Part shown: positions 10,378 to 20,437 of the stretch, piece after piece
How positions within the stretch are numbered: position 1 is the stretch's first letter
Layout: each line of letters opens with the position of its first letter
Origin: Mauremys mutica
Lineage: Eukaryota > Chordata > Testudines > Geoemydidae
Direction of reading: 5' to 3'
DNA: 64,000 nucleotides
NCBI RefSeq assembly: GCF_020497125.1
Contig: NC_059076.1
Coordinates: 6,191,951 to 6,255,950 of the forward strand
Translations under genes and position numbers: made by a program
The notes under the pieces: model-generated
Database searches by the model: none
What the model was told of the DNA's origin: nothing
The model's input: the letters and a program-made list of their open reading frames with translations, nothing else

Positions 10378-10474
10378 TTGCTAGTGTGACTACAATAAGC
10401 AATGTGGCCTTGTCCTGTCCTCCTCCCCCACCCCAACCAGGCTATCTTGTCCGTTATCTCATTTTTAAAAAATT

Positions 10475-10518
10475 AATAAAGAAAGAATGCATGGTTTCAA
10501 AACAATAGTTACTTTATT
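10475..10518. terminator. Convergent poly(A) signals
   Basis: AATAAA at 10475-10480 on the plus strand and AATAAA read on the minus strand from 10518 to 10513 face each other. They mark the ends of the two opposed genes of the Harbinger-like element. Confidence 0.6.
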
Positions 10519-11099
10519 TCAAAAGGGGGAAGGTGGTTGGCTTACAGGGAATTAAAATCAACAAAGGGGGTGGGTTTGCATCAAGGAGAAACACACACAA
10601 CGGTCACACCGAAGCCTGGACAGTCATGAAACTGGTTTTCAAAGCCTGTCTGATGCGCAGCGCACCTAGCTGTGCTCTTCTAATCACCCTAGTGTCTAGT
10701 ACAAAACGATTGTCTGCCATTGCTTTCAGGGAGGGAGAGAGAGAGAGAGGTGACTGACGACATGTACCCCAAACTACTGGTGACAATGTTTTTGCCCCAT
10801 CAGGCATTGGGAGCTTAACCCAGATTTCCAATGGGCGGCGGAGACTGTGGGAACTTTGGGATAGCTACCCACAGTGCACTGCTCTGTAAGTTGATGCTAG
10901 CCGTGGTAGTGAGGATGCACTCCACCGACTTAATGCGCTTAGTGTGGACATACGCAATCGACTGTATAAAATCAATTTCTAAAAATCAACTTTCATAGTG
11001 CAGACATACCCTCAGATCTAATGAAACTGCACCTAAAGCTCAAATGGCCTGTTTTATCTCCTACCATTTGTGAAGTGCACACGTATTGTCCAGAATTAG

Positions 11100-11450
11100 A
11101 GTTAGCAACTGAGCCTGGGACCAGCTAGCTGCACCCCCCTAGTGAGCAACACAGGATTTGCAGTTGAATCACCACTGGCTTGCAGCAGAATCACCCGGTT
11201 GGCCAGACTGGCTGGCTGGCTGGAAGAGTCAGCAGACGGGGTCTTAAGCCCAGCAGCTGCTCCAAGCATTTGCACACTGCTGTGATAGCTCCTGTGCCTG
11301 CTTGTTCCCAGCCCTGTTCCCGCCTAGGATCCAGCACTGCTCCGGCCTTGCCTCACTCCAGATAACCCAGTCCTGACCCTGGGCACCAATTCCTGATTTC
11401 TGACTCCTGCTCTTCTTAGGCGCATCCGCCCACGTCCTGGTGACTGACAC
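11100..11450 (+). repeat. LTR-like fragment with CCTG-rich tail
   Basis: The run from about 11285 to 11440 is rich in phrases such as CAGTCCTGACCCTGG and CCTGTGCCTGC. The same composition is seen in the U5-like half of the nested solo LTR at 14067-14514 and, reversed, at 15303-15776. No ends or target duplication could be defined. Confidence 0.35.
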
Positions 11451-11463
11451 TTATGCACTACAG

Positions 11464-11536
11464 GCTAAATTCGGATGGGTGTAACTCCATTGACTTCAAC
11501 GGTGTGACACCCTTTTACACCTCATCTAAATCTTGC
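11464..11536. repeat. Palindromic hairpin repeat (family H)
   Basis: Short hairpin with core GGTGTAACTCCATTGACTTC. Its partner arm contains TTTTACACCTCATC. Same family as 34852. Confidence 0.5.
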
Positions 11537-11659
11537 TCAGTGGGATTGCATGGGGATGAGTGAGAGCTCAATTGGACTGGAGAAGTGAGCACCTCTAGAC
11601 TTCAGACACATTTTTTACCTCGTATGTGCCAAGTCGCATTTTCAGTGGGGACAAATTTC

Positions 11660-11820
11660 ATACTCTGAGCAGGTTTCAGAGGGGTATCCGTGTTAGTCAG
11701 TATCAGCAAAAACAACGAGGAGTCCTTGGGGCACCTTAGAGACTAACAAATTTATTTGGGCATTAGCTTTGTTAGTCTCTAAGGTACCACAAGGACTCCT
11801 TGTTGTTTATACTCTGAGCA
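11660..11820 (-). mobile_element. Tiny fold-back PLE insertion (137 bp), 12-bp TSD
   Basis: The insertion 11672-11808 is flanked by perfect 12-bp repeats ATACTCTGAGCA at 11660-11671 and 11809-11820. It contains no coding sequence. The left part is antisense PLE 3' end including the terminus (GGTTTCAGAGGGGTA). The right part is a sense copy of the region just inside the terminus (TTAGTCTCTAAGGTACCAC), giving a hairpin. Read in sense orientation the structure is antisense arm then sense arm with the true terminus, as in the 5166 element, and the antisense arm again stops 38 nt short of the terminus. Confidence 0.93.
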
Positions 11821-11917
11821 TGATCCTCTGAGGTGCAGAACACACTCAGCTCTGACTAAGTTCAGTGGGAACAAAAGAACCTGAGCCCCAAACAGGATCA
11901 GGCTCTGAATCCGACTT

Positions 11918-11994
11918 TAGGATAAAATCCTAGTCCTACTGAAGTCAATGGGAGCTTTGCCATTGACTTCAATAGGGCTAAAATCACACCCTTA
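11918..11994. repeat. Palindromic hairpin repeat (family H)
   Basis: ACTGAAGTCAATGGGAG and CATTGACTTCAATAGGG form a near-perfect stem around GCTTTGC. Outer arms AAAATCCTAG and CTAAAATCAC extend it. Confidence 0.6.
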
Positions 11995-12780
11995 GGGTTC
12001 TTTTAGTCGTTTCTGTGCATATAATAAAATGGGTGACCAAAATAGGAAATATTGTGTCTTTCCCCATGGTCTGATAACTAAAAATGAAGCAAAGCAATTC
12101 CTTCTCTCTCTCTTTTTTTTAAATCACCTTTGGTCTTAGACCAAGCATGGAAAGTTTAATGTCACAAGGAGAATTCTTTGAAAACGTATGGTAAGCTGAA
12201 GACAGACGGTCATAAGAATAACTGTTTTGAGATTGTAACAGTATGCACAAGCGATGTATGTTTTAGTACATATCTATAAGGCGATCTGACAATACAAAGA
12301 AGCCAACAGCCAGCCCACTTATGAAACTGAAATAAGCATTGATCTCTAAGGATGCAAATAAACCAAACACAATACAGTTATCTTCTATACCATCCAAACA
12401 TGGGAAAGACCCCGCTTATGTATTGCATCCCTTTTTCTTTCACATTGCAAAATGTTCATTTTGCACACAGGTTAGGAAATTGTGAACAAGTCCATCACTA
12501 TTGTAGGCAGAATAAATAAACAACTGGATCATTAAACCACAACCCTCTATGCTTTCTGACTCAGACTCCAGAACAAATCAAAGACCACAGGGTTCTCTTA
12601 GCAGCTTAATGGAAATCTTACCAACAGGTTTCACATCAGCAAGAGAGAGATAAAATGAGACCTATGTGACAATTGTTTAAGAAAGTCTTTTCTCATTTCA
12701 GTTGTTTACTTGCTCTATTGATAGCCAATAAAAGGAAATCTTAACTACTTTAAGGGGAGTATGTGAGTGTAAATAAAAGC
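11995..12780. other. AT-rich stretch, no feature seen
   Basis: AT-rich sequence with no repeat, exon or RNA gene I recognise. Confidence 0.4.
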
Positions 12781-13019
12781 ACTATTGCAGAGTGGTTATA
12801 GAGTTGCTGGTATTCCACTGTTACTAGAGAGGACCAGGATGTGATGTAGTGGGAATCTTAACAAATGAGGGAATTTCCTGGCTAGGGAGTTCTCTAGTTG
12901 TGTCTTAAAGCATGGTTGTCATTGTTTATGTCCTCACACTACATGGTGTCAAAAGTTCATGAATCTCTCTCTTTAAATAAGGAGTCAACTTCAAAAAGAC
13001 CTACTACCATACTGCAGAA

Positions 13020-13850
13020 CCAAAATGACCTTCCCATGGCTGATGGCCTGCTTCTGGAAAGGACACACATGCATTCCTGTAGTTGATTACTTCTCCAGAT
13101 ATATTGACTTGGCTACACTTACACAGATGTCATTGGCACAGGTCATTCAGAAACTAAAGTTGATATTTGCAAGCATGGAGTTCCTTAATTCCTCATAGCT
13201 GATCATGGGCCTCAACTTACCGCTGAAACCTCCCTAGCATTTACACAGGCATTTGACTTGGAACACAGTACGAGGAGTCCACATTATCTCCAGAGTAATG
13301 GGAAGGTGGGAAGAGCAGTGCAGACTTTAAAAAGAGTTCTGCAAAAAAATTGGTGGATCCACAGAAAGCGCTCCGGGCATATTCGTCAACATCACTTGTG
13401 TCTGGACTATCTTCAGCAGAATTTCTGATGGGAAGATGACTAAGGAAGCCTTTACCTGTGGCACCAATACAGATTAAACCTAAGTGGCTGGACCTGAAAG
13501 AATTAAAAAAATGGGCTGCTGAAATAAAAATTCAGCAACAACAAGACTTCAGGTAGTTCCATTTTTCTGTGCCAAACACTGAACTGAATCCAGGGAACAA
13601 AGCTCCCTGCAAGCTCCTACCTAGTGGAGACTCTAAAAGGACTTATCTCGAGGAACTGGGTTCATCTTCAGTATTTCCCAACCCAACGAAGAGAGGATCT
13701 GGGACTTACGGGTACTCTGTCAGAAGAGAGACCCTCCACAGGGAACTTCACATGAAACTCAGAGTGAGAACACAGTATGGAAGACTGATCAGACCTCGCA
13801 AAGACTTGATCTTTAGAATACCACTCAGAGCTATTTAAATGCAATTGATA
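13020..13850 (+). pseudogene. Gypsy integrase relic
   Basis: Plus-strand translation in several frames gives integrase core phrases: VVDYFSRYIDLATLTQ near 13078-13125, which holds the first catalytic aspartate, then VIQKLKLIFA. Near 13200 a DHGPQL block stands where DNGPQF is usual. Downstream are a WWIHRKR-like degraded core and a C-terminal block with LHRELHMKLR then RTQYGRLIRPRKDL, resembling the tail of Gypsy integrases. Integrase inserts element cDNA into the genome. Multiple stops and frameshifts kill this copy. Confidence 0.8.
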
Positions 13851-14061
13851 AGGGGACATAGCAGTGTACGCAGTTTTAAGGAATTTGAAGTTTATGTTGA
13901 ATTGCTTGCTGTATATACATTTATATACAATTTAAGTTGTAACCTTTTATTACAAAGAAAGGGAGATGTGGCATGGTTACAGAGTTCCTGGTCCTCCACA
14001 GTTCCAGAGAGGAGCAAGATGTGTTGCAGTAGGGAGCATAATAAACATAGGAACTTCCTGG

Positions 14062-14519
14062 TTAGGTGTGAGGCAAACCTGCAGCCAGACTAGGGCTGTC
14101 CATTCAGCTGCCATGACTCACCCTTCCAAGGGCGTCTGCAGTGACTCATCGCTCAGGCATGCTGCAGCAGCCTGTCCCTGAGCAGGGCCCGGGTCAGATG
14201 ATTGCAAACCCAGGTATTTCACTGTCCCCATCAGAGCTGTGCCCTTGATCCAGTTCCTGGTCTTGTTCCAGTCCACTTCAGCCTTGTCAGTGTCTGATCC
14301 TGACCCCGCTCTGGCCCTATTCCTGCACCTGCCTCCTGATCCCCAGGACTCAACCTAGCTTCAACCTTCAGGTTCCAGACTCCATCTAAAATCCTGATTT
14401 GGCTTGTCCATGCTGTCTGACCCTGTTTCAGCACTGCCCTTGGCCTGGTCCTGACCCTACATCTGGCTTCGACCACTGCTCCAACCACCAGGCATGGCTG
14501 CCTAGAGCGTGACATTAGG
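14062..14519 (+). mobile_element. Nested solo LTR in Gypsy LTR, TSD TTAGG
   Basis: The insert 14067-14514 (448 bp) begins TGTGAGGCAAACC and ends AGCGTGACA. It is flanked by perfect 5-bp repeats TTAGG at 14062-14066 and 14515-14519. The host's own left LTR provides the empty site: it reads CTGGCTAGGGAGTTCTC where the right LTR has CTGG-TTAGG-insert-TTAGG-GAGTTCTC. The second half is CCTG-rich. Orientation is assumed from the CT-rich 3' half and is uncertain. Confidence 0.9.
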
Positions 14520-14559
14520 GAGTTCTCTAATTGCTTCTTAAAGCATGGCTCATTGCATG

Positions 14560-15300
14560 TGAAATTCCAAGGGAAAAATCAAATCTACAATGCCCTGATC
14601 ACCAATTAACTTATCAGTGGAATCATGTTAAACTGGGACTTCAAACTAAAGCTGTGCAAATAATTGATTTTTTTTTCAGGTTAGAGGTGAACCAACATTT
14701 AAAAAAAAATAAAAAACAGTTCATTTCAAACCCAAAACTGAATTTTTTCTCATCAAAATAAATTTTATTTTGGGTAGAAAAACACCTGAAATGAATTTTT
14801 AAAAAAAGAAACAACATTTTTGTTTGTTTTTTTTATTTAGTTTAGTTTTTGGGCTGTTTTTTATTTGAAAAAATTTTTCAGTTAGTTTTCAGGTTTTTTA
14901 ACCTTCTTTAAAAAAATGAACATAACTAAATTGTGAAATAAGTCAAAACATTTCATTTTGAAATAGTGAAAGTCAACTGCTTTTTGACTTATTTCCTCCA
15001 TTTTTTTTAGCTGAAACTACTTGCCAAATTTGATCCAAATTTGCAGATTGTTTTGGTACCTTAGAAATGCATTTTTCAAGAAATTTACTATTTGCTGGAA
15101 AAAATTAACCAGGCTGTACTTGAACCTGCAAAGCCTATCCTTCAGAAAAAGTATGTGAGAGACAGGCTTCACTCCTGCAAACACTCAGCCACAGGTTTAG
15201 TTTTACACTCTGCACATGCATAAAGTTAAGGAGGTCCAGAAGCATTGGCAGGTTGGGTCTAACTATATAATAAGATTCCAGGATTATGCAATGACCTGGG
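14560..15300. other. AT-rich low-complexity stretch
   Basis: A and T homopolymer-rich sequence (many TTTTTTT and AAAAAA runs, phrases like TTTCATTTTGAAA). It resembles other T-rich stretches at 28000, 38000 and 58020. No gene seen. Confidence 0.45.
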
Positions 15301-15302
15301 CG

Positions 15303-15776
15303 TGTGTGGTTAGGCCAAATGTTTAGAGTCCAGTGCTAAGCCAAGATCAGAGCCAGGGATAAAGTCAGGTGCTAAGCAAGGGGTCAAAGCTGGAGCCAGC
15401 ACCAGGTGCGTGGCATAGAAGCAGGGACTTGGATTGTGATAGGAAATCAGGAATTGGGAACAGACAGGGGTCTAGGATAAAGAGGACAGGAGCAGATAGG
15501 AATGCAGGGTTCAGGTAGCAGGCAAGTGGGAGGGGTCCATAGGGATTCCTTTGTTGCTCAGACACCTTCCTGTGCCACTTCCTGGTTTAAATGGAGCTCC
15601 TCAGCCAATTGGGGCTGCTGGATGTTTCCCCAACTCAGGAGCTTCAGGGGCAGGGCCCCCTGCAAGATAGCACTTCACTAATTCCCTTAATTGGTTGCTC
15701 AGGTGGGCTGCTGGGTGGCAGTTGTGGCCTGAACACTACCTGTGGGCCTGGGTTTGAGGCCTGTGAGCCCTGACAG
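15303..15776 (-). mobile_element. LTR-like unit, minus strand
   Basis: Read on the minus strand it begins TGTCAGGGCTCACAGG at 15776, contains an ATTTAAACC box, then a CCTG-rich half, and ends near CTAACCACACA at 15303. TG...CA ends fit an LTR. I could not find a matching target duplication, so ends are provisional. Confidence 0.5.
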
Positions 15777-15778
15777 AT

Positions 15779-15886
15779 TGTCACTCTGAAGCCTCCAGTG
15801 CCTACTGAGTTGGTGTAAAGTGTCAGAAAGAGGTTCAAGCATGGCTAAGAGCTCTTTTTGTTCAGAACACTACCAGGTTCCGTCAT
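15779..15886 (+). repeat. Direct repeat copy A (pairs with 17915)
   Basis: About 108 bp that recur in the same orientation at 17915-18022, including the shared phrase GAGAGCTCTTTTTGTTCAGA versus AAGAGCTCTTTTTGTTCAGA. The copies are roughly 70-75% alike by eye. They bracket about 2 kb of LTR-like sequence. Confidence 0.6.
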
Positions 15887-16633
15887 CTCACTGCCCCACT
15901 ACAGACAGAGTGGCAACCCTCCAGACTCAAGAGCGAGGGACCACTACCCTCCATCTGCTGGGCAGAGCCAAACCTGGCCCATTACCCTCACCAGAAGTAC
16001 CAGGGCAGGGCAGAAAGTATAAAGGGAGGGACCTGCAGCACAGTTATGGATGCATCAGGGAAAGAAATGGTCATCTCTTCTAGGGAGTGGAGCCTTCTGG
16101 GGGAGACCAGCACCCTACAGCCTGAAGACACAGAGGACAAATATTTGAAATGGTCACTGCCCAACTGCGAGGCGGCGAGACGGAACCTCAGATTGATGGA
16201 GCAATGCCAACAAAGTGGGATAGGAAGTAGCACAGTGGAACTAGTCTTTGGTCAAATTGTGATGCTGGGAAGTGAGGCAGCATATTTTGGTTTTCCCACC
16301 ACTAATAGGACCTTGGGCTAAGCCCCGGTGGAGTAAGGTGGGTCCGGGACCCTCTACCCCCTTTGCCGCTACTCCACATCTGGGCACTTCTTAGTTCAGA
16401 AGGCCTGTGCCTTGATTGCTGTCTACCATAGCCAGGAGGCTCAGGTATAGAGATTACTTATTGCTCTGCCCCGCCCAAAGGGCCAGAGCCCAGACTGTTG
16501 ATTGCTGTTAACCCAGGCCTGGAGACTCTGGGCTAAAGTCTGCTTGTTGCTCTGCCTCACCCAAGCTCCAGACTATTAACTGTTTTTTGCCCCAGCCAGT
16601 GGGATCCTCTCCACTTGAGAGTGAGGGACCACT
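15887..16633. repeat. LTR-like composite with degenerate tandem units
   Basis: The segment ends GGACCACTACA near 16633, which resembles the reversed TGTAGTGG start of the LTR at 30416. From about 16385 to 16600, three degenerate units share TTGATTGCTG/TATTGCTCTGCC-type phrases. A GTATAAAGGG box lies at 16018. This suggests a divergent LTR with U3 repeats; ends and strand are unresolved. Confidence 0.4.
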
Positions 16634-16932
16634 ACAGGTACCAATGCAATTTTTAAGTCCTTATCCATTTTGACTTCATGAATTACACCCATGCAATGGC
16701 AAAAAAAATTATCTATGCCATGCCAAGAGCCCTAGACCATTGTGATATCAGAAGTGACTCAACTCAACCAACAACCTTACTCTACAGCTAATTTCCATAA
16801 AATAATTTCATTGGTTATACGAGGGAGACTACCCATATGGTGGATTACTTGTCCCAAAGGCATAGTTTTTCAAAGCCACTCCCACAACAACACAACTAGC
16901 AACATAACTGTAAGCAGAGTCAGGATGAGCTT

Positions 16933-16998
16933 TGAGCAGGGGGTTGGACTAGATGACCTCCTGAAGTCCCTTCCAACCCTGAGATTCTATGATTCTAC
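16933..16998 (+). repeat. CR1 3' end fragment
   Basis: The phrase GAGCAGGGGGTTGGACTAGA, followed by a TGACCTCCTGA block and the tail GATTCTATGATTCTA, is the sense 3' end of a CR1 with ATTCTATG repeats. It matches 53697-53766. Only the last ~65 bp are present. 16634-16932 shows nothing else. Confidence 0.9.
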
Positions 16999-17362
16999 CC
17001 TGAAATTTGGTGGTGAATTGTGGCGAGTATGGAAAAGAACTTCATGGGCTGATCTGGTTTGCATAGGCACACCCACCCTGCCTAGCATGAGCCCACAGCA
17101 GCCCAAAATGGTCACTTTGAAAGCTGTGGGATCCCCAGTTTCTCTGTTATTGGGACAGGAAGAATAAAGTGTTGTTACCCTGATTATGTGAACGAAGGAC
17201 AATGAAACTGTTTTATAACAGAGGGTCTCACCATCAACTGAGTAGCACTTGCTAGACAAGGGACATGGGTTCCAAAACCCAGTGAATTGAGAGAGAGAGA
17301 GAGGCAGGGGACTGGTATTTGTTCCTGATGGTATGGGCCCCCTTTGAGGGCGCCAACCAACC

Positions 17363-17778
17363 TGTTGAATAGCAGAGCTAATTTTGATTCTATTAAGGGC
17401 CTAGTTACAGGCTGCTGGGATTTTGGGGTGACCTTTTGGGTGGTTGGACTTAAGACCCCGAGGAGAAAAGGACACTGCCAAACTAACTTAGAGGTGGGTT
17501 TTTGCTCATGGTTTGTGTCATGGATCCTGTTTGTGGGGTTTCCCCAACATAAGCTGCATTGTTTCCCTCCTTTATTAAAAGGATTTTGCTACACTCAGAC
17601 TCCGTGCTTGCGAGAGGGGAAGCATTGCCTCTTAGAGGCACCTGGGGGGTGGTATGTAATTGTCCCAGGTCACTGCGTGGGGGCTCGAGCCGGTTTTGCA
17701 TTGCGTTATTGAAACGGAACCCCTAGATACTGAACCCGGCCCTTGTTGCTGCCAACTCAGACAGGCAGAAGGGTTACA
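17363..17778 (+). mobile_element. Candidate LTR ending GGGTTACA
   Basis: A right boundary is supported by GCAGAAGGGTTACA at 17778 followed by TAACC (17779-17783). A candidate left end TGTTGAATAGC at 17363 is preceded by CAACC, a 4-of-5 match to that flank. A TTTATTAAAAGG lies near 17570. Recognisable turtle LTR phrases such as TACACTCAGACTCCGTGCTT support the family. Sequence between 17000 and 17362 may belong to the same repeat. Confidence 0.5.
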
Positions 17779-17914
17779 TAACCCCAAACAAACATAGGCC
17801 CTTATCGCAGCACACACCCATATTTGCCACCCTCACAAATTCATATAATTCTCCCAGCACAACATAACCCACACAAATCAACACATCCACCACAAGCACA
17901 CATAACAGCCCCCA

Positions 17915-18022
17915 TCACTCTGAAGCATAGAAAGTCTGTTGAGTCAGTGTACAGTGACAGAAACAGATACAAGTATGTCTGAGAGCTCTTTTTGTTCAGA
18001 ATATCACCAGGTTTAATCACCA
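17915..18022 (+). repeat. Direct repeat copy B (pairs with 15779)
   Basis: Second copy of the ~108-bp direct repeat described at 15779. It starts ATCACTCTGAAGC and ends TTGTTCAGAATATCACCAGG. Confidence 0.6.
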
Positions 18023-19380
18023 TTGTGATTCGCTGTTTGTTACCATCCAATTTGTAAGTTTTCAGCCATTTTTGGTCTTTTTACAGACAGGCCTTTATGA
18101 GTTATACCTGTGTGAGAGCATGGGCTTTCAGCTACTTGTATCTTATATCCTGGCAATGAACTAATTCATTTAGCAATAAATTCACACATCAAACTAACAG
18201 ATTGCAGAAGTCCTACATTCCCTTGAGAAAAATGAATCAACATCAAATCTAGAAAAACACTGATTATTCATGCAGACTATAACTGGTCTGAAAAACTCAT
18301 CCACCTATGTATGGAAAGTTTCTCTGTCAGTGGATTTGTCAAGTGATTCAGGTCTTGCTTCCAAAAAAGAAGTCCCAGATCAGTGTGAGCATACAGACAA
18401 TGTCATAGCACAGGTCATGTGTTCCCTGGGGCTTTTTTCTTACTGCTTCCTTTTCAGACCTTATACAAGATGATAAACGATTACATCAGTCACCTCTGGG
18501 AATCAATTATGTTTTGCTGTGGGTTCTACAGGGCAATGAGTAAATGGACTTTCAACATATAATATACAAGTGAAACCAAACAGAACAGAGCATTAACTTA
18601 CAAATGAGAGTAAAGTGAAGGACTCTAGGGGGAAATATTTAACCTCTTCTGCATCAAAATTTGTTTGGGAGATCAGAAAAAAGGTCTATAAAATGGATAT
18701 TTTTAAAATCTGTCAGTTTTAAAGGATCTAATTTTTTCTTTTTACTATCAGCTAGATTTTTATACCTAAGTCAAAACCTAATTAGCTTCAATTAAAAAAA
18801 AACTGTGTTGCAAACTTCTTATGGGATAAATTAGAATTACAGTCAATTCTCCTGGAGGTGGTAACTACTAAAATTACACTTTGCACAAGGTAACTAATTA
18901 CATGTATATCGCCCACCATTGCACCTACTTGGAGCTAGCAGTCAATGGAAGGAGTGGCTGATAAAATGCCCACTATTCTTTCTTCTGTTCCTCTCTAGCA
19001 CTTAGTGTTTTGACTTTAAAAAAAGCAATTCAGAAACAATGGATTATGTGCCATTTCCTGTTTCATAATGACCCTTTTTCTATTTTATTTACATTGAATT
19101 GTATTATTTCTACTGTGAGAAACATTTGAACGATAATTCGTTTAATTCATCCATGTCCATTAATTCAGTTAGGCGCAGTAGAAATGTTTTCTCCTTCCTC
19201 GTGTTTCATCACATTCTGCTCTGTATTTATACAATTACATAGAGTCACCCTCTATCCACAGACTAAGGTCAGTTTAAAGATGGTCTAGAGGATACAGGAA
19301 GGATGTTTTTGTGCCTACAGCAGAGGTCTAGGGGTGAGGAGACCAGGGTTATATCATTGAGTATTGGGCAAGTCATTCAG
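18023..19380. other. AT-rich, no feature seen
   Basis: About 1.35 kb of AT-rich sequence without a gene or repeat that I recognise. Confidence 0.4.
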
Positions 19381-19500
19381 GCTAACATTTCCAAATCTGG
19401 TTGCTTAAAGTAAGGCACCTAAATAAGTTACCTAATTTCTCACGATGAGATGAGTGCCCACAACTCCTGTTGAAGTCAGTGGGTGATTAGGGGCCTAAGA
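19380..19500. repeat. GTGCCTAA-type repeat fragment
   Basis: Contains AAGGCACCTAAATAAGTTAC and GAGTGCCCACAACTCC followed by TTGAAGTCAGTGGG. The same phrases occur at 39900-40035 and 48780-48960, so this is a dispersed family of unknown class. Confidence 0.45.
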
Positions 19501-19689
19501 CTGCAGAATAATGCCTGCACTGAGCAAGCACCATCTTCTGCTTTGGAGCAAAACTGATGGTGAGAGCCTCCAAAGATTTGGAGTTTCTGTTCTGGTCAGA
19601 CAAAAACATGATACTACAGTACTTTGCAATATTGCAACACTTCCAGTATTTCCTCATTTTGCCCAGGCAATCTCTTGGATCACCATTTC

Positions 19690-20437
19690 CTGCTCGTGAT
19701 CTCAAACCAAACTTGGAGAACCAGTATGGGCAACTGTTCCTCCACTTGCACAGCCTTCACTTGCATATTATACAAAGCCTATACAAAGCCACTGGGGAAG
19801 CTGGCGAGACAGCTTGGGCTAAAGTGCCATCAGGACACACATGACACCCAGATCTACATGTCCTTTACAGCAAAGGTAACCAGCACAATATCCCTGCTTT
19901 CTCAGTGCCTTGCTGAAATCAGCATCTGGTTGGAGAGCTGTTGGCTGAAGCTGAAACCCGGTAAGATTGAAGTGATGCTGGTAAGAAAAAAATACTCTGA
20001 AAAATTGCCCCTCTATAACATTCCCCACAACCAAGGGCATCCACCAAGGGTAAGTTGATCTGCAGTGTGGGGGTCTTTTTTAACATCTCTTTGCTCTTGG
20101 TGCTCAAATAGCCATAGAATGCAAAACTATCTGCCTCTGTCTGCCACTGGCCAGAAGAGGGTGCCCCATCCTAACTGATACAGGCCTGGCCACAGTGATC
20201 CCTGCATTCAGGACCTCCAGACTTGATCATTGTAGCTCATTCTCCTAAGGAATATACCCACCAAACCTGAGAAGGCTCTAGCTGATATAAAACACAGAAT
20301 CTTGCCTGCCTAGCAATAGTCTGCCGTGAACATCCCCTTGGCGCTAAACTCCCTGCACTGGCTCCTCATGGATCACAGAATCCAGCACAATGTCTCTATC
20401 CTGGTATTCCAAACCCTTCATGGGACTGCATCCATCT
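19690..20437 (+). pseudogene. L2 LINE reverse transcriptase relic (5' part)
   Basis: Plus-strand translation shows an L2-like RT palm: ILYKAYTKPLGKLARQLGLK, then CHQDTHDTQIYMSF. YADD would be expected where DTHD stands, so the catalytic motif is lost. It continues CLAEISIWLESCWLKLKPGK and, after stops, NIPLALNSLHWLLMDHRI and LVFQTLHGTAS from the RT C-terminal region. L2 elements copy themselves by target-primed reverse transcription. This copy is old, with several stops, and is cut at about 20437 by an antisense CR1. It appears to resume at 22447. Confidence 0.82.

Larger units (their letters stand above)
9960..11015. mobile_element. Harbinger-like DNA transposon, 5'-truncated
   Basis: The right end GCAGACATACCCTCAG (to 11015) matches the CTGAGGGTATGTCTGC type of terminus recurrent in turtle Harbinger-like elements. 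Inside it, a plus-strand gene end (9985-10377) and probable minus-strand gene end converge. The poly(A) signals AATAAA at 10475-10480 (+) and TTTATT at 10513-10518 (AATAAA on -) face each other 32 bp apart. The left terminus is missing. Family assignment rests on recognition and the two-gene layout. Confidence 0.65.
12786..14557 (+). mobile_element. Decayed Gypsy retrotransposon with short LTRs
   Basis: The left LTR-like block (12786 to about 12927) and the right block starting TGTGGCATGG at 13967 are similar. Both contain TGGTTA-AGAGTT-CTGG, then a GAGAGGA block, then GGGAGTTCTCTA and CTTAAAGCATGG. A purine-rich tract AAAGAAAGGGAGA (13954-13966) immediately precedes the right LTR, as a polypurine tract should. 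The internal part is only about 1 kb and encodes just integrase, so gag, protease and RT have been deleted. Apart from a nested solo LTR (14067-14514) the right LTR is about the same length (~140 bp) as the left. I found no clean outer target duplication. Confidence 0.82.

Noticed and set aside
16046..16321. 91-codon plus-strand frame starting MDASGKEM
   Set aside because: Sits in LTR-like DNA just after a TATAAA-like box. I found no domain and no second exon.
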